Part shown: positions 1 through 7,770 of the stretch, piece after piece | Layout: every line of letters begins with the position of its first letter | How positions within the stretch are numbered: the first letter of the stretch is position 1 | From: Verrucomicrobiota bacterium | GTDB taxonomy: Bacteria > Verrucomicrobiota > Verrucomicrobiia > Chthoniobacterales > Chthoniobacteraceae | Direction of reading: 5' to 3' | Assembly (NCBI GenBank): GCA_009885995.1 | Contig: VFJQ01000014.1 | Span: 1-64,000 of the forward strand | Length of the DNA stretch: 64,000 bases | The notes under the pieces: model-generated | Told to the model about the DNA's origin: nothing | Database searches by the model: none | What the model saw: only the letters and a program-made list of their open reading frames with translations | Made by a program: the position numbers and the translations under genes

Positions 1-1
1 G

Positions 2-88
2 TTTATCTGGACAGCCAAAGCCAACGACATCCTCGCCAAAGTGGCCCGCGCCCGGAAAAAGCTCCCACGCAAACAAACGTCACGCTAA
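2..88 (+). CDS. C-terminal end of an IS630-type transposase (cut by the window edge)
   Basis: Only the last 28 codons are in the window, ending with TAA at 86-88. The readable end, FIWTAKANDILAKV followed by a short basic tail, resembles the C-terminus of IS630-family transposases, where a WTxxAxxIL pattern closes the DDE domain. The stop codon overlaps the stop codon of ispG on the opposite strand by two bases, so the element abuts an essential gene. Whether the full transposase is intact lies outside the window. The family call rests on a short match and is tentative. Confidence 0.5.
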   Translation, partial: FIWTAKANDILAKVARARKKLPRKQTSR

Positions 89-1908
89 TTGCGAAGCACT
101 ACACTAGGCTCTACCCACTTCCCATGCTCACGGATGAGATCGACCAGCCGGTCCACGGCCTCGTCGGAGGGGATGTTAAACTTCACGGGTTGCTTGCCGA
201 CGTAGAGGTTCACCTTGCCCGGCGCACCGCCGACGTAGCCGAAGTCCGCGTCGGCCATCTCGCCCGGCCCGTTCACGATGCAGCCCATGATGGCGATCTT
301 CACGCCCTTGAGGTGAGCGGTCGCGGCCTTGATGCGCGCGGTCGTGCTTTGCAGGTCGAAGAGCGTGCGCCCACAGCTCGGGCATGCGACATAGTCGGTC
401 TTGAAAATGCGAGCGCCGGCGGCTTGCAGGATGTTGTAGGCGAGCCGGAGCGACTGGCCGGGCGCTGCTTCGCCACGAACCAGCACGGCGTCGCCGATAC
501 CGTCGCAAAGTAGCGAGCCGAGGCGCTTCGCCGCGATGAGCAGCGCGCTGAGAAAGTCGTCGCTGGCCGGCGAGCCAAACGTGTCCTTGAGCAGGATCGG
601 GTGCCGGTCGTCGAGCCGGGCTGCGAGCAGGCGGAAGGCGGCGATGACGGGCAGATCGACGCCGTCCGCGACGGTGACGAGCCGCACTTCGAGCAACGCG
701 TTTAGCTCTTCGATCGCCGCTTCATCCCGCGGATCGATGGATACGACACCGCTCGACTCCACCACGACCTCGGGTCGGTAATCGCCAAGCTTGTCGAGCT
801 TGTGTGCGAGCGCGTCCCAATTCGCCTGCGTGGTGAAGACACGGATCGTTTCCTCGTGCCCGAGCGGCACCCCGGTGACTTCCATGCGCGCGGTCGCGCG
901 ACGCTGGTAGGAAAACGGATGCGCGCCGACTGGCGGTGGTTCATCCAAGCCGCGGATCGCGCCCGGCACGCACAGCCGCACGAGCGCCTGCGCGACGGGG
1001 ATCTCATGCACGCTGTCCTCGGTGAGCGAGACGCGGATCGTGTCGCCGATGCCGTCGTTGAGCAGCGAACCGATCCCGATGGCGGATTTGATGCGCCCGT
1101 CTTCGCCATCACCCGCTTCGGTCACGCCGAGGTGGATCGGGTAGGCCCAGGAGCAGGGAGCAGGGGGCAGGGAGCATGGAGTTTCGCCGCCTCCCTGCTC
1201 CCTGCTCCCTGCTCTCTGCTCCTCCTCCGCGAGCCGCGCGGCGAGGAGCCGGTAGGCTTCGATCATCACCTTCGGATTGCTCGCCTTCATCGAGAAGATG
1301 AGTTCGTGATACCCGAGGTCGCGCGCGATGCGGGCGAACTCCAGCGCGCTCTCGACCATGCCGAGCGGCGTGTCGCCGTAGCGGTTCATGATGCGGTCGC
1401 TGAGCGAGCCGTGGTTCGTGCCGATGCGCATCGCGCGACCGTGCTCCTTGCAAAAAACGACGAGCGGCGTGAACCGCTCGCGGATGCGGTCCAGTTCGGC
1501 GGCGTATTGTGCGTCGGTGTATTCGACGATCTTGAACTTCTTCGAGTCGGCGTAGTTCCCAGGGTTGATCCGCACCTTCTCGACCCACTTCGCCGCTTCC
1601 ATCGCGGCTTCGGGTTTGAAGTGGATGTCGGCGACGATCGGCACGTCGCAGCCCTGTGCGCGCAAGCCGGCGACGATGTGCTCGAGGTTCGCCGCGTCCT
1701 TCACCGTCGGCGCGGTGATGCGCACGATCTCGCAACCGACCGCGGCGAGATCGAGCGTCTGCTGGATGCACGCCGCGGTGTCCATCGTGTCGCACGTGAT
1801 CATCGACTGCACGCGGATCGGGTGGTCGCCGCCGACGGCGACCTTGCCGACCTTCACCACGCGACTCGCGCGGCGCTGATACGCGTAGGGCGACGCGCAG
1901 TAGGTCAT
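85..1908 (-). CDS. ispG: 4-hydroxy-3-methylbut-2-enyl-diphosphate synthase, long form with central insert domain
   Basis: IspG is the iron-sulfur enzyme that converts methylerythritol cyclodiphosphate to HMBPP in the non-mevalonate isoprenoid route. The protein is 607 residues, the long type known from Chlamydiae, plants and Bacteroidetes rather than the ~370-residue type. The N-terminal TIM barrel is visible (MTYCASPYAYQRR start, VADIHFKPEAAM, VRINPGNY), and the C-terminal Fe-S domain carries YVACPSCGRT and IMGCIVNGPGE. The ATG at 1906-1908 shares its A with the rseP TGA, which fixes the start and implies translational coupling. Residues ~229-254 are encoded by a hairpin repeat (1149-1223) that looks like an in-frame insertion just before the conserved YPIHLGVTEAG segment. 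Confidence 0.95.
   Translation of the reverse strand: MTYCASPYAYQRRASRVVKVGKVAVGGDHPIRVQSMITCDTMDTAACIQQTLDLAAVGCEIVRITAPTVKDAANLEHIVAGLRAQGCDVPIVADIHFKPEAAMEAAKWVEKVRINPGNYADSKKFKIVEYTDAQYAAELDRIRERFTPLVVFCKEHGRAMRIGTNHGSLSDRIMNRYGDTPLGMVESALEFARIARDLGYHELIFSMKASNPKVMIEAYRLLAARLAEEEQRAGSREQGGGETPCSLPPAPCSWAYPIHLGVTEAGDGEDGRIKSAIGIGSLLNDGIGDTIRVSLTEDSVHEIPVAQALVRLCVPGAIRGLDEPPPVGAHPFSYQRRATARMEVTGVPLGHEETIRVFTTQANWDALAHKLDKLGDYRPEVVVESSGVVSIDPRDEAAIEELNALLEVRLVTVADGVDLPVIAAFRLLAARLDDRHPILLKDTFGSPASDDFLSALLIAAKRLGSLLCDGIGDAVLVRGEAAPGQSLRLAYNILQAAGARIFKTDYVACPSCGRTLFDLQSTTARIKAATAHLKGVKIAIMGCIVNGPGEMADADFGYVGGAPGKVNLYVGKQPVKFNIPSDEAVDRLVDLIREHGKWVEPSVVLRN
1149..1223. repeat. Inverted repeat with heptamer arms inside ispG
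   Basis: Two 33-base arms (1149-1181 and 1191-1223) are inverted copies with four mismatches, around a 9-base loop. Each arm is made of tandem GGGAGCA units; the left arm has a single T. Read through in ispG, it adds about 25 residues without breaking frame. Arms with few or no T on the left are shared with the repeats at 4694, 5796 and 11888. Confidence 0.85.
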
Positions 1909-3572
1909 CACTTCGCCTGCGACTTCGGCGCGAACTTCATCCCCGGGGCTGAGGTGCGACTGCCGAAAAGATCCTGCACGTCGAAGAACGTGATGAAGAC
2001 CATGAAGCCGATGAGCAGCACCGCCGCGGCAGTCTGCACGCCTTCGAGGATCCGCGTCTCGATCGTGCCCTCGATCGGCCGGCGGCGGATCGACTCGAAG
2101 ATCGCGAGCGTGATGTGGCCGCCGTCGAGCACGGGCAGCGGGAGCAGGTTGAGCAGCGCTAGGTTCACATTCAGCAGCACGCTGAACCACAGCGCGAGCC
2201 GCCAGCCATCGGGGCTCTGGAAGAGGATGTAGTAGGTGCGGAAGATCGTGACCGGTCCGCCGAGGTGCTGCGCGCTCACGTCCGACTTGCTGGAAATGAT
2301 CGCACCGAGCGTATTCACGATGCTCAGCGCGCTGAGGCGGATCTGCTCGACGGGCGAGGGATGGATGAGGCTGCGGCGGCCTTGGGCATTGAGCGTGAGG
2401 CCGAGGGATTCCTCGCGGAACTTCAGCCCAACCTTCGGCTTCTTCTCTCCGACCGGCGCCTCGGGCGTGACGGTGATCGAGAGCGATTTGCCGGCTCGAT
2501 CGAGATCGAACGCGATCGGCTTCGCGCCGTTTTGCTCGATGAGTTCGACGATGTGATGCGCCGCGAAAACGTCCTTTCCACCGACACGCACCACGCGGTC
2601 GTCCTTCTGCACTCCGGCGACTGCGGCGGGGCTGTCGGGGAAGACTTCTTCGACAGCGGGCCGGGCGAGGACGAGGGGCTTGTTGAGTTGCAAGCGCTGG
2701 CCGTCGCGCTCGACGGTAAGGATCAGCGGCGCGGAAGGATTCGCCCGCACCACGTCGGCGATCGTATCGAACATGAACACCTTCTGCCCGTTCGCCGCGA
2801 GGATGAGGTCGCCCTTGCGCAAGCCGGCCTCGGCTGCGGCGTCACCCGCCGTGACATTCTCCACGAGCGGCGTCTCGGCGGGGAGGATCGAGAGCTGCCT
2901 CATCCCGCGGCGCTGGTAGATTTTCGTCGGGGGAATCTCCGGCTTCGCCTCGGTCGTCGCGGGCTTGCCGTCACGTTCGTAGTCGACGCGGATGGTGTCG
3001 CCTTCGCTCGTCACGACGCGCCACACGAGGCTGTCGCTCGACATGCCCTGCCAGCGGCGCACGGGCTGGCCGTCCATCGCGGTGATGACATCGCCAGCGC
3101 GCAGGCCCGCCTTTTCCGCGGGGCTGCCGGGAAGCACGTAACCGATCTGCGTGGTGCGCTCCGCTTCACGCACGGGACGGCCGACTTGCCACACGATGAC
3201 GGCGAAGAGGCACGCGAGCAGGAAGCTGAACAGCGGGCCGGCGAAGGCGACGATGATCTTGTCGAGCGGACTGACCGCGCGCTTCGCCTCGGGCGGCAGC
3301 TCCTCCGTCTCGCCTTCGAGCGATTCCATCGGCGCCATCTGCGGGAGCTTCACGTAACCGCCGGCGGGGATGCTGTTGATGGCATACCACACGCCGCCGA
3401 TTTTCTTGCGCCACAGCGGCTTGCCGAACCACAGCGCGAACTCGACGACGTGAAGCCCGCGCCATTTCGCCGCGAGGAAGTGGCCGAGCTCGTGGACGAA
3501 GATGAGCAGGTTGAACAGCAGGATGACTTCGATGCAGATGAAGACGAAGCGGGCGATTTCAGAGATGGTCAT
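1908..3572 (-). CDS. rseP: Site-2 protease RseP-like membrane metalloprotease with three PDZ domains
   Basis: This is an intramembrane zinc protease of the RseP/S2P family, which cuts anti-sigma factors or leftover signal peptides in the inner membrane. The zinc motif HELGH is at residues 27-31 in the first membrane segment, and the second-half motif LPVLDGGH lies near residue 483. Three PDZ-like segments are readable at ~142-212, ~228-298 and ~305-372, each with a GxxxGD- or GxxKxD-type core. RseP usually has two PDZ domains and ~450 residues; this one has 554. Its start directly abuts the dxr stop, and its stop overlaps the ispG start, so it sits in the cdsA-dxr-rseP-ispG operon. Confidence 0.93.
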   Translation of the reverse strand: MTISEIARFVFICIEVILLFNLLIFVHELGHFLAAKWRGLHVVEFALWFGKPLWRKKIGGVWYAINSIPAGGYVKLPQMAPMESLEGETEELPPEAKRAVSPLDKIIVAFAGPLFSFLLACLFAVIVWQVGRPVREAERTTQIGYVLPGSPAEKAGLRAGDVITAMDGQPVRRWQGMSSDSLVWRVVTSEGDTIRVDYERDGKPATTEAKPEIPPTKIYQRRGMRQLSILPAETPLVENVTAGDAAAEAGLRKGDLILAANGQKVFMFDTIADVVRANPSAPLILTVERDGQRLQLNKPLVLARPAVEEVFPDSPAAVAGVQKDDRVVRVGGKDVFAAHHIVELIEQNGAKPIAFDLDRAGKSLSITVTPEAPVGEKKPKVGLKFREESLGLTLNAQGRRSLIHPSPVEQIRLSALSIVNTLGAIISSKSDVSAQHLGGPVTIFRTYYILFQSPDGWRLALWFSVLLNVNLALLNLLPLPVLDGGHITLAIFESIRRRPIEGTIETRILEGVQTAAAVLLIGFMVFITFFDVQDLFGSRTSAPGMKFAPKSQAK

Positions 3573-4676
3573 TTAAGAGAGAAGTTCCGCGGCGCGGTGG
3601 CGCGCCCACGAATCGGCGTCGAGGATAGCCGCGAGGTCGGGCGCTGCAACCGGGGCATGGGTATTCATGACACGCTCGACGGTTTGCCAGATCGCGGGGA
3701 AGGAGCAGCGGCGGTCGAGGAAGGCGTCGACGGCGATTTCGTTGGCGGCGTTCAACACGGCGGGGAGCGTGCCGCCGATCTCGCCGGCGTGGCGGGCGAG
3801 GTCGAGCGCGGGGAAGTCGGCGCGGCGCGGCGCTTCGAAGGTGAGCTGGGCGAGCGCGGCGAAGTCGAGCGGCGGGAGCGTGTTCGGCACGCGGTCGGGC
3901 CACGTCACGGCGTATTGGATCGGGAAGCACATGTCCGTCGTGCTGAGCTGCGCGAGCACGGAGCCGTCGATGAATTCCACCATCGAGTGAACGATCGACT
4001 GCGGATGCACGATCACATCCACGCGCGGCATCTCCACGTCGAAGAGCCAGCGCGCCTCGATCATCTCGAGGCCTTTGTTGAAGAGCGTCGCGGAGTCGAT
4101 GCTGATCTTGCGGCCCATGTCCCACGTCGGGTGCTTGAGCGCCTGCTCGGGCGTCGCCCCAGCGAGGCTCACGGCTGGCCAGCGGAGAAAGGGCCCGCCG
4201 CTCGCGGTGAGAATGACCCGCCGCACATGCTCGCTCGCGTGGCCTTCGAGGCATTGGAAGATCGCGTTGTGCTCGCTGTCGACGGGCAACACCTGCACGC
4301 CGTGCTCACGCGCGGCGGTCATCACCGCTTCGCCGGCCATCACGAGGATTTCCTTCGACGCCACGGCGAGGTCCTTCCCCGCCTCGATCGCCGCGAGCGC
4401 GGGGCGCAGGCCGGCGGTGCCGACGATCGCGATCAAGACCATGTCGGCCCCGGGCATCGTCGCGAGTTCGATCAGCCGCTCCTCGCCGCCATCGCCACTG
4501 GACATCGCCAGCTTCGCGTCCGGGAATTCCTTCCCCGCCTCGCGCAGCGCCGCTTCGTTCGAGTGCGCGCTCATGCCCACGATCTCCATCCGCTCTGGGA
4601 TGTCGCGCGCGACCTTCCGCGCGCTCGTGCCGATCGAGCCCGTGGCCCCGAGGATGACGACGCGACGCTTTCTCAT
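3573..4676 (-). CDS. dxr: 1-deoxy-D-xylulose 5-phosphate reductoisomerase
   Basis: Dxr makes methylerythritol 4-phosphate from DXP with NADPH, the committed step of the non-mevalonate pathway that ispG (two genes downstream) continues. The nucleotide-binding start VVILGATGSIGTSA, the substrate motif DSEHNAIFQ and LTASGGPF are all present. I place the start at the ATG for MRKRRVV (4674-4676), giving 367 residues. A GTG ten codons upstream lies inside the hairpin repeat at 4694-4780 and would add residues unrelated to the family. The stop TAA touches the rseP start codon with no gap. Confidence 0.95.
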   Translation of the reverse strand: MRKRRVVILGATGSIGTSARKVARDIPERMEIVGMSAHSNEAALREAGKEFPDAKLAMSSGDGGEERLIELATMPGADMVLIAIVGTAGLRPALAAIEAGKDLAVASKEILVMAGEAVMTAAREHGVQVLPVDSEHNAIFQCLEGHASEHVRRVILTASGGPFLRWPAVSLAGATPEQALKHPTWDMGRKISIDSATLFNKGLEMIEARWLFDVEMPRVDVIVHPQSIVHSMVEFIDGSVLAQLSTTDMCFPIQYAVTWPDRVPNTLPPLDFAALAQLTFEAPRRADFPALDLARHAGEIGGTLPAVLNAANEIAVDAFLDRRCSFPAIWQTVERVMNTHAPVAAPDLAAILDADSWARHRAAELLS

Positions 4677-4693
4677 CGCAGCGGCAAGATTGG

Positions 4694-4780
4694 ACCACGA
4701 AGACACGAAGACACGAAGGAACCACTCAACGTGCTACAACTGGCCTCCTGCGTTCCTTCGTGTCTTCGTGTCTTCGTGGT
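4694..4780. repeat. Perfect 29-base inverted repeat between cdsA and dxr
   Basis: The arms at 4694-4722 and 4752-4780 are exact reverse complements, separated by a 29-base loop. The left arm is tandem ACGAAGACA-type units with no T; the right arm therefore has no A. It fills almost the whole cdsA-dxr intergenic space, begins 18 bases upstream of the dxr ATG and will be transcribed in that operon. There is no U-tract after it, so it is unlikely to be a simple terminator. Confidence 0.9.
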
Positions 4781-4785
4781 TCTCA

Positions 4786-5667
4786 TCACGCAACACCCAC
4801 GACGAAGCGCAGGTAGAAAAACATCAGCGGCGCGGTGAAGAGGATCGAGTCGATCAGATCGAGCCCGCCACCGATGCCGGGCAGGAAGCGCCCGGAGTCC
4901 TTCACGTCGGCGGTCCGCTTGATGATCGACTCCGCGAGGTCGCCGATGATCGCCGCAAAGCCCAGCCCGACCCCGAGCACCGCGGCGTGCGTCATGTTCA
5001 GCAGCGAGAGGTTTTCACCCATGAGCGAGAGCAGCCCGCAGCCGCCGCCGGCGGAGAAGACGAGCGCGCCGAAGAACCCCTCCCACGTCTTCTTCGGCGA
5101 GATGTGCGGCACGAGCGGATGTTTGCCGATGAGCGAGCCCGTCACGTAGGCGCCCATGTCGCTGAACTTCGTCACCACGATCAGCCACAGCACGTAGAAA
5201 TGCCCCGTCACATGCCCGGTCGCATCGCGCGGCGTGAGATAGACGATCTTCGTCACGAAGCTGAACAGCCATGGCACATAGAGCAGCCCGAAGAGCGTGA
5301 ACGCCATCGTCTCCAGCGGCGAGACATCGCGCGTGCGCTGAAACATCTGCCGCGCGAAAACGATGAGCATGAAGAGCAACAGCGCCCCGACCTCGAAATC
5401 GTGCGCCCGGTCCGGCCCCTGCCGGCTGAGGTAGTAAAACGACCCCGCCACGAACAGGGCGCCGCAAAGCAGGCCGATGATCTTGAAGTTCGGCAGCCGC
5501 TTGTGATCGAGCATCACGTAAAACTCCCACAACCCGACCATCGAAAGCCCGCCGATGAGAATGACGAACCCCGGCTCGGACCCCGTGAAGATGATCCAAA
5601 GCGCGACCACCCACAGCGCCAGGGAAGAGCCCAGGCGTCGGAGAAAGGTGAGTTTGCGATCGGTCAT
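4786..5667 (-). CDS. cdsA: Phosphatidate cytidylyltransferase
   Basis: CdsA converts phosphatidic acid and CTP to CDP-diacylglycerol, the precursor of membrane phospholipids. The protein is 293 residues with about eight membrane segments. The C-terminal family signature is clear: SPKKTWEGFFGALV, then GDLAESIIKRTADVKDSG, LPGIGGGLDLIDS. The start is taken at ATG 5665-5667 (MTDRKLTFLRRLG); a longer frame exists upstream but does not look like protein sequence. It is the first gene of the cdsA-dxr-rseP-ispG cluster as preserved here; uppS, its common upstream partner, is not next to it. Confidence 0.93.
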   Translation of the reverse strand: MTDRKLTFLRRLGSSLALWVVALWIIFTGSEPGFVILIGGLSMVGLWEFYVMLDHKRLPNFKIIGLLCGALFVAGSFYYLSRQGPDRAHDFEVGALLLFMLIVFARQMFQRTRDVSPLETMAFTLFGLLYVPWLFSFVTKIVYLTPRDATGHVTGHFYVLWLIVVTKFSDMGAYVTGSLIGKHPLVPHISPKKTWEGFFGALVFSAGGGCGLLSLMGENLSLLNMTHAAVLGVGLGFAAIIGDLAESIIKRTADVKDSGRFLPGIGGGLDLIDSILFTAPLMFFYLRFVVGVA

Positions 5668-5795
5668 GGCGCGGCGAGCGCGCACCCATACGCGGCGGGC
5701 TTTACCTGACGAGTGAAAAGTGGTGCGGCCCGCCAACGGTGCCGGCTCTTCCTCCGGCGGACGATCCTCCCCCTGCGATCCACGCGGGAAATTTC

Positions 5796-5884
5796 AACGC
5801 AGAGGCGCAAAGGGCGCAGAGGAACGCGGAGAGAATCTTTTATTCATCCTCTGCGAACCTCTGCGCCCTTTGCGCCTCTGCGTT
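5796..5884. repeat. Perfect 27-base inverted repeat upstream of cdsA
   Basis: Arms 5796-5822 and 5858-5884 are exact reverse complements around a 35-base loop. The left arm is built from GCAGAGGC/GCAAAGGC-like 8-9 base units and contains no T. It has the same design as the elements at 1149, 4694 and 11888, but the unit sequence differs. Confidence 0.9.
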
Positions 5885-5898
5885 CAAAATCCCTCGGC

Positions 5899-6060
5899 CT
5901 ACGGCGTCGGCGGCGGCGTCGGCGGTGTCGGCTCCTCCTCCGGCGCCTCCGGAGTCTCCAGAAAGCTCTGCTGCATGAAGAGATCGAGCTTCTCCGGCTG
6001 CCGCGCCCACATTTCGGCGAGCTCCCATGCGTGTCGGAAGCCACTCCCAAAACCCGGAAC
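5899..6060 (-). pseudogene. Possible 3' remnant of an unidentified gene
   Basis: A minus-strand frame ending at 5899 reads like genuine protein over its last ~45 residues: FRHAWELAEMWARQPEKL, then a serine/threonine-poor tail of Pro, Glu and Thr. It has a helix-like pattern and codon use unlike a random shadow frame. No plausible start or upstream domain is seen, and the preceding ~120 bases look non-coding. I do not recognise the family. It could be the leftover end of a gene lost between tsf and cdsA, or chance. Confidence 0.25.
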
Positions 6061-6226
6061 GGCTTTCCACGCCCGAAATCGACCCTTTCCAGCATCCCCG
6101 ACCCTTTGCTCTACTCCGTCTCGATGCCCCGCGCCCTTCTCCCAGCCCCTCATCCGTTTCGCCGCCCTGCTGGTGGGCGGTCTAATCACCTGTTAGGCGC
6201 CATTCGCGCGCTCTAGAATTCCACCC

Positions 6227-6598
6227 ATGAAAATTGAAATCTCCGACGCCACATTTGCCCGACTGCAACGACATGCACAGCCTTTGCTCGATACGTCCGA
6301 CAGTATCATTTGCCGCCTCCTTGACGCTTACGAGCCCACCTCGCACCCCGAACGACCGCGCCCGACATCCCACGACCATTTAACGGTCAACGAACGCGAT
6401 CTTTGGGATCTAGTCATTGCCCGCCTTCCAACCAATTTCTCCCTCGACGACGTTTATCAGCGCCAGCAGGCCTACGCCGCCCGCCGTCCGCACATCACAG
6501 CCGTCGAGGCGTCTATACGCGCCACGTTGCAATGCCTCCGAGACAGCGGCTACGTCGAGTTCGTCAACAACAACGGCCGATACAGACGCCTGAAATGA
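6227..6598 (+). CDS. Small protein with DpnI/Dam-replacing type winged-helix domain
   Basis: This 123-residue protein ends in a domain (~residues 62-123) that resembles the C-terminal winged helix of DpnI and Dam-replacing proteins: FSLDDVYQ, then IRATLQCLRDSGYVEFV and GRYR. In DpnI that domain recognises methylated GATC. The N-terminal 35 residues (MKIEISDATFARLQ) look like a short ribbon-helix or SeqA-N-like segment. The PD-(D/E)XK nuclease part of DpnI is absent. The gene runs opposite to its neighbours, and its codons are visibly poorer in G/C at third positions, suggesting transfer. It may be a stand-alone DNA-binding regulator or a relic of a restriction system. Confidence is high that it is coding and moderate for the domain. 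Confidence 0.7.
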   Translation: MKIEISDATFARLQRHAQPLLDTSDSIICRLLDAYEPTSHPERPRPTSHDHLTVNERDLWDLVIARLPTNFSLDDVYQRQQAYAARRPHITAVEASIRATLQCLRDSGYVEFVNNNGRYRRLK

Positions 6599-6766
6599 AT
6601 TCGACCATGACGCCTATGGAAGGTGTCAAGGTCGAGAGCGTGTGATTGGCTGAGTTTTGTTGGTGGGTGGTGGGTTGAGGGTGGCGTGGGATCTTTGGAA
6701 CGCTTCCGCTTCGAGGGATTGAGTCGGCAAGCGATGCGCCGCAGCGAGAGCCCCCGCCTCTCCCCC

Positions 6767-6803
6767 GAAACGCAAAGAGCCGGACCCTCGCGAGTCCGGC
6801 TCT
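6767..6803 (-). terminator. Intrinsic terminator after tsf
   Basis: Perfect 10-base stem (6776-6785 with 6794-6803) and 8-base loop. Read on the minus strand it is followed by the tail CTTTGCGTTTC and lies 26 bases beyond the tsf stop. It ends the rpsB-tsf unit. Confidence 0.8.
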
Positions 6804-6829
6804 GGAAGTTCTGCGGGTGAGCGGGCGGG

Positions 6830-7675
6830 TTACGCGATGGATTCGCCCACCATGTAGCGCACGATGCGGCGGATGGTGATCTTGTCGCCGAGCGCCTTGC
6901 TCTGCGCGTCGATGAGCTGCTGGAGCGTCTGGTCGGGGTTCTTGATGAAGGTCTGCTCGAGCAGGCAGACGCCCGCGAAGAATTTGGCCAGCTTGCCGTC
7001 GATGATCTTTTCGACCACCTGCGGCGGCTTGCCGGGCGGCACCTGGTCGGCGTAGATGGCGCGCTCGCGGGCGATGAGTTCGGCGGGCACTTCGTCGCGG
7101 CTGATGCTCACCGGGTTCGCCGCGGCGATCTGGAGCGTGATGTCGCGGACGAGTTGCTTGAACGCATCCTGCGCGCCCGTCTCGGCTTTCTCCGCGCCTA
7201 CTTCCACGAGCACGCCGACTTTGCCGCCGGTGTGGATGTAGGCGGCGACGAGGCCGTTGTCCTTCACCTCGATGCGCTCGCTGCGGCGGATCTGGACGTT
7301 CTCGCCGATCTTTTGCACGGCGGCGACGCGGTCGGACTCGAGATCCACGGCGGGGTCCGCGGCGATCTTCTTGGCGAGGTCTTCGCAGAAGGCTTTGAAT
7401 TGGTCGTTCTTGGCGACGAAGTCGGTCTCGCAGTTCACCTCGACGAGCACGCCGACCTTGGCACCGGGCAGGATGGCCTGGGCGATGATGCCGTCCTTGG
7501 CTTCGCGGTCGGCTTTCTTGGCGGCGCTGGCGGCGCCTTTCTTGCGCAGCACGTCGATGGCGGCTTCCATGTCGCCATTGGTTTCGGCGAGGGCGCGCTT
7601 GCACTCCATGAGGCCGGCGTTGGTTTTTTCGCGGAGGGTCTTAACGGTTTGGGCGTCGATGACGGCGGTGGACAT
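6830..7675 (-). CDS. tsf: Translation elongation factor Ts
   Basis: EF-Ts is the nucleotide exchange factor for EF-Tu. The protein is 281 residues, the usual length. The N-terminal UBA-like segment (VKTLREKTNAGLMECKRAL) is followed by the core motif EVNCETDFVAKN and two subdomains; the second has HTGGKVGVLVEV. The start at ATG 7673-7675 (MSTAVIDAQ) leaves a 95-base spacer after rpsB that contains a strong hairpin with a T-run, so tsf expression may be set by read-through or by its own promoter. There is no Shine-Dalgarno sequence before the ATG. Confidence 0.97.
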   Translation of the reverse strand: MSTAVIDAQTVKTLREKTNAGLMECKRALAETNGDMEAAIDVLRKKGAASAAKKADREAKDGIIAQAILPGAKVGVLVEVNCETDFVAKNDQFKAFCEDLAKKIAADPAVDLESDRVAAVQKIGENVQIRRSERIEVKDNGLVAAYIHTGGKVGVLVEVGAEKAETGAQDAFKQLVRDITLQIAAANPVSISRDEVPAELIARERAIYADQVPPGKPPQVVEKIIDGKLAKFFAGVCLLEQTFIKNPDQTLQQLIDAQSKALGDKITIRRIVRYMVGESIA

Positions 7676-7697
7676 AGGGATGAGGTGGTTTGGCTTG

Positions 7698-7736
7698 AAA
7701 AAAGACCGAGACGAGAGCCGGGGGCCCTCGTCTCGG
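7698..7736 (-). terminator. Hairpin with T-run between rpsB and tsf (attenuator)
   Basis: A 10-base perfect stem (7706-7715 with 7727-7736) and 11-base loop are followed on the minus strand by TCTTTTTTC. This is a textbook intrinsic terminator, located 35 bases after the rpsB stop and 22 bases before the tsf ATG. It should reduce tsf transcription relative to rpsB. Confidence 0.85.
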
Positions 7737-7770
7737 CGATTGGGGAAAGTAGCGAGGGGCGCGATGCGCC

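Larger units (their letters stand above)
5668..6226. other. 559-base gap between cdsA and the DpnI-type HTH gene
   Basis: No convincing intact gene is present. The stretch holds the hairpin repeat 5796-5884, a possible reading-frame remnant (5899-6060), and a small imperfect inverted repeat (6036-6042 with 6061-6068). Promoters for cdsA (minus) and for the HTH gene (plus) must lie here or nearby, but I cannot assign -35/-10 boxes. Confidence 0.6.

Noticed and set aside
1149-1223. Tandem heptamers considered as a CRISPR-like or VNTR array
   Set aside because: The units are 7 bases without spacers and form an inverted, not direct, overall structure. No cas genes are in the window.
4694-4780. 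Hairpin considered as a rho-independent terminator of cdsA
   Set aside because: There is no T-run on the transcribed side, the loop is 29 bases, and dxr follows at once in the same operon.
2265-4838. Very long plus-strand open frame (857 codons)
   Set aside because: It is antisense to rseP and dxr, which have clear family motifs. Its translation is rich in Arg, Ala, Asp and His with no domain, as expected for shadow frames in GC-rich DNA.
5713-6216. Several overlapping plus-strand frames after cdsA
   Set aside because: They run through the hairpin repeat, all three frames are open, and none has protein-like composition.
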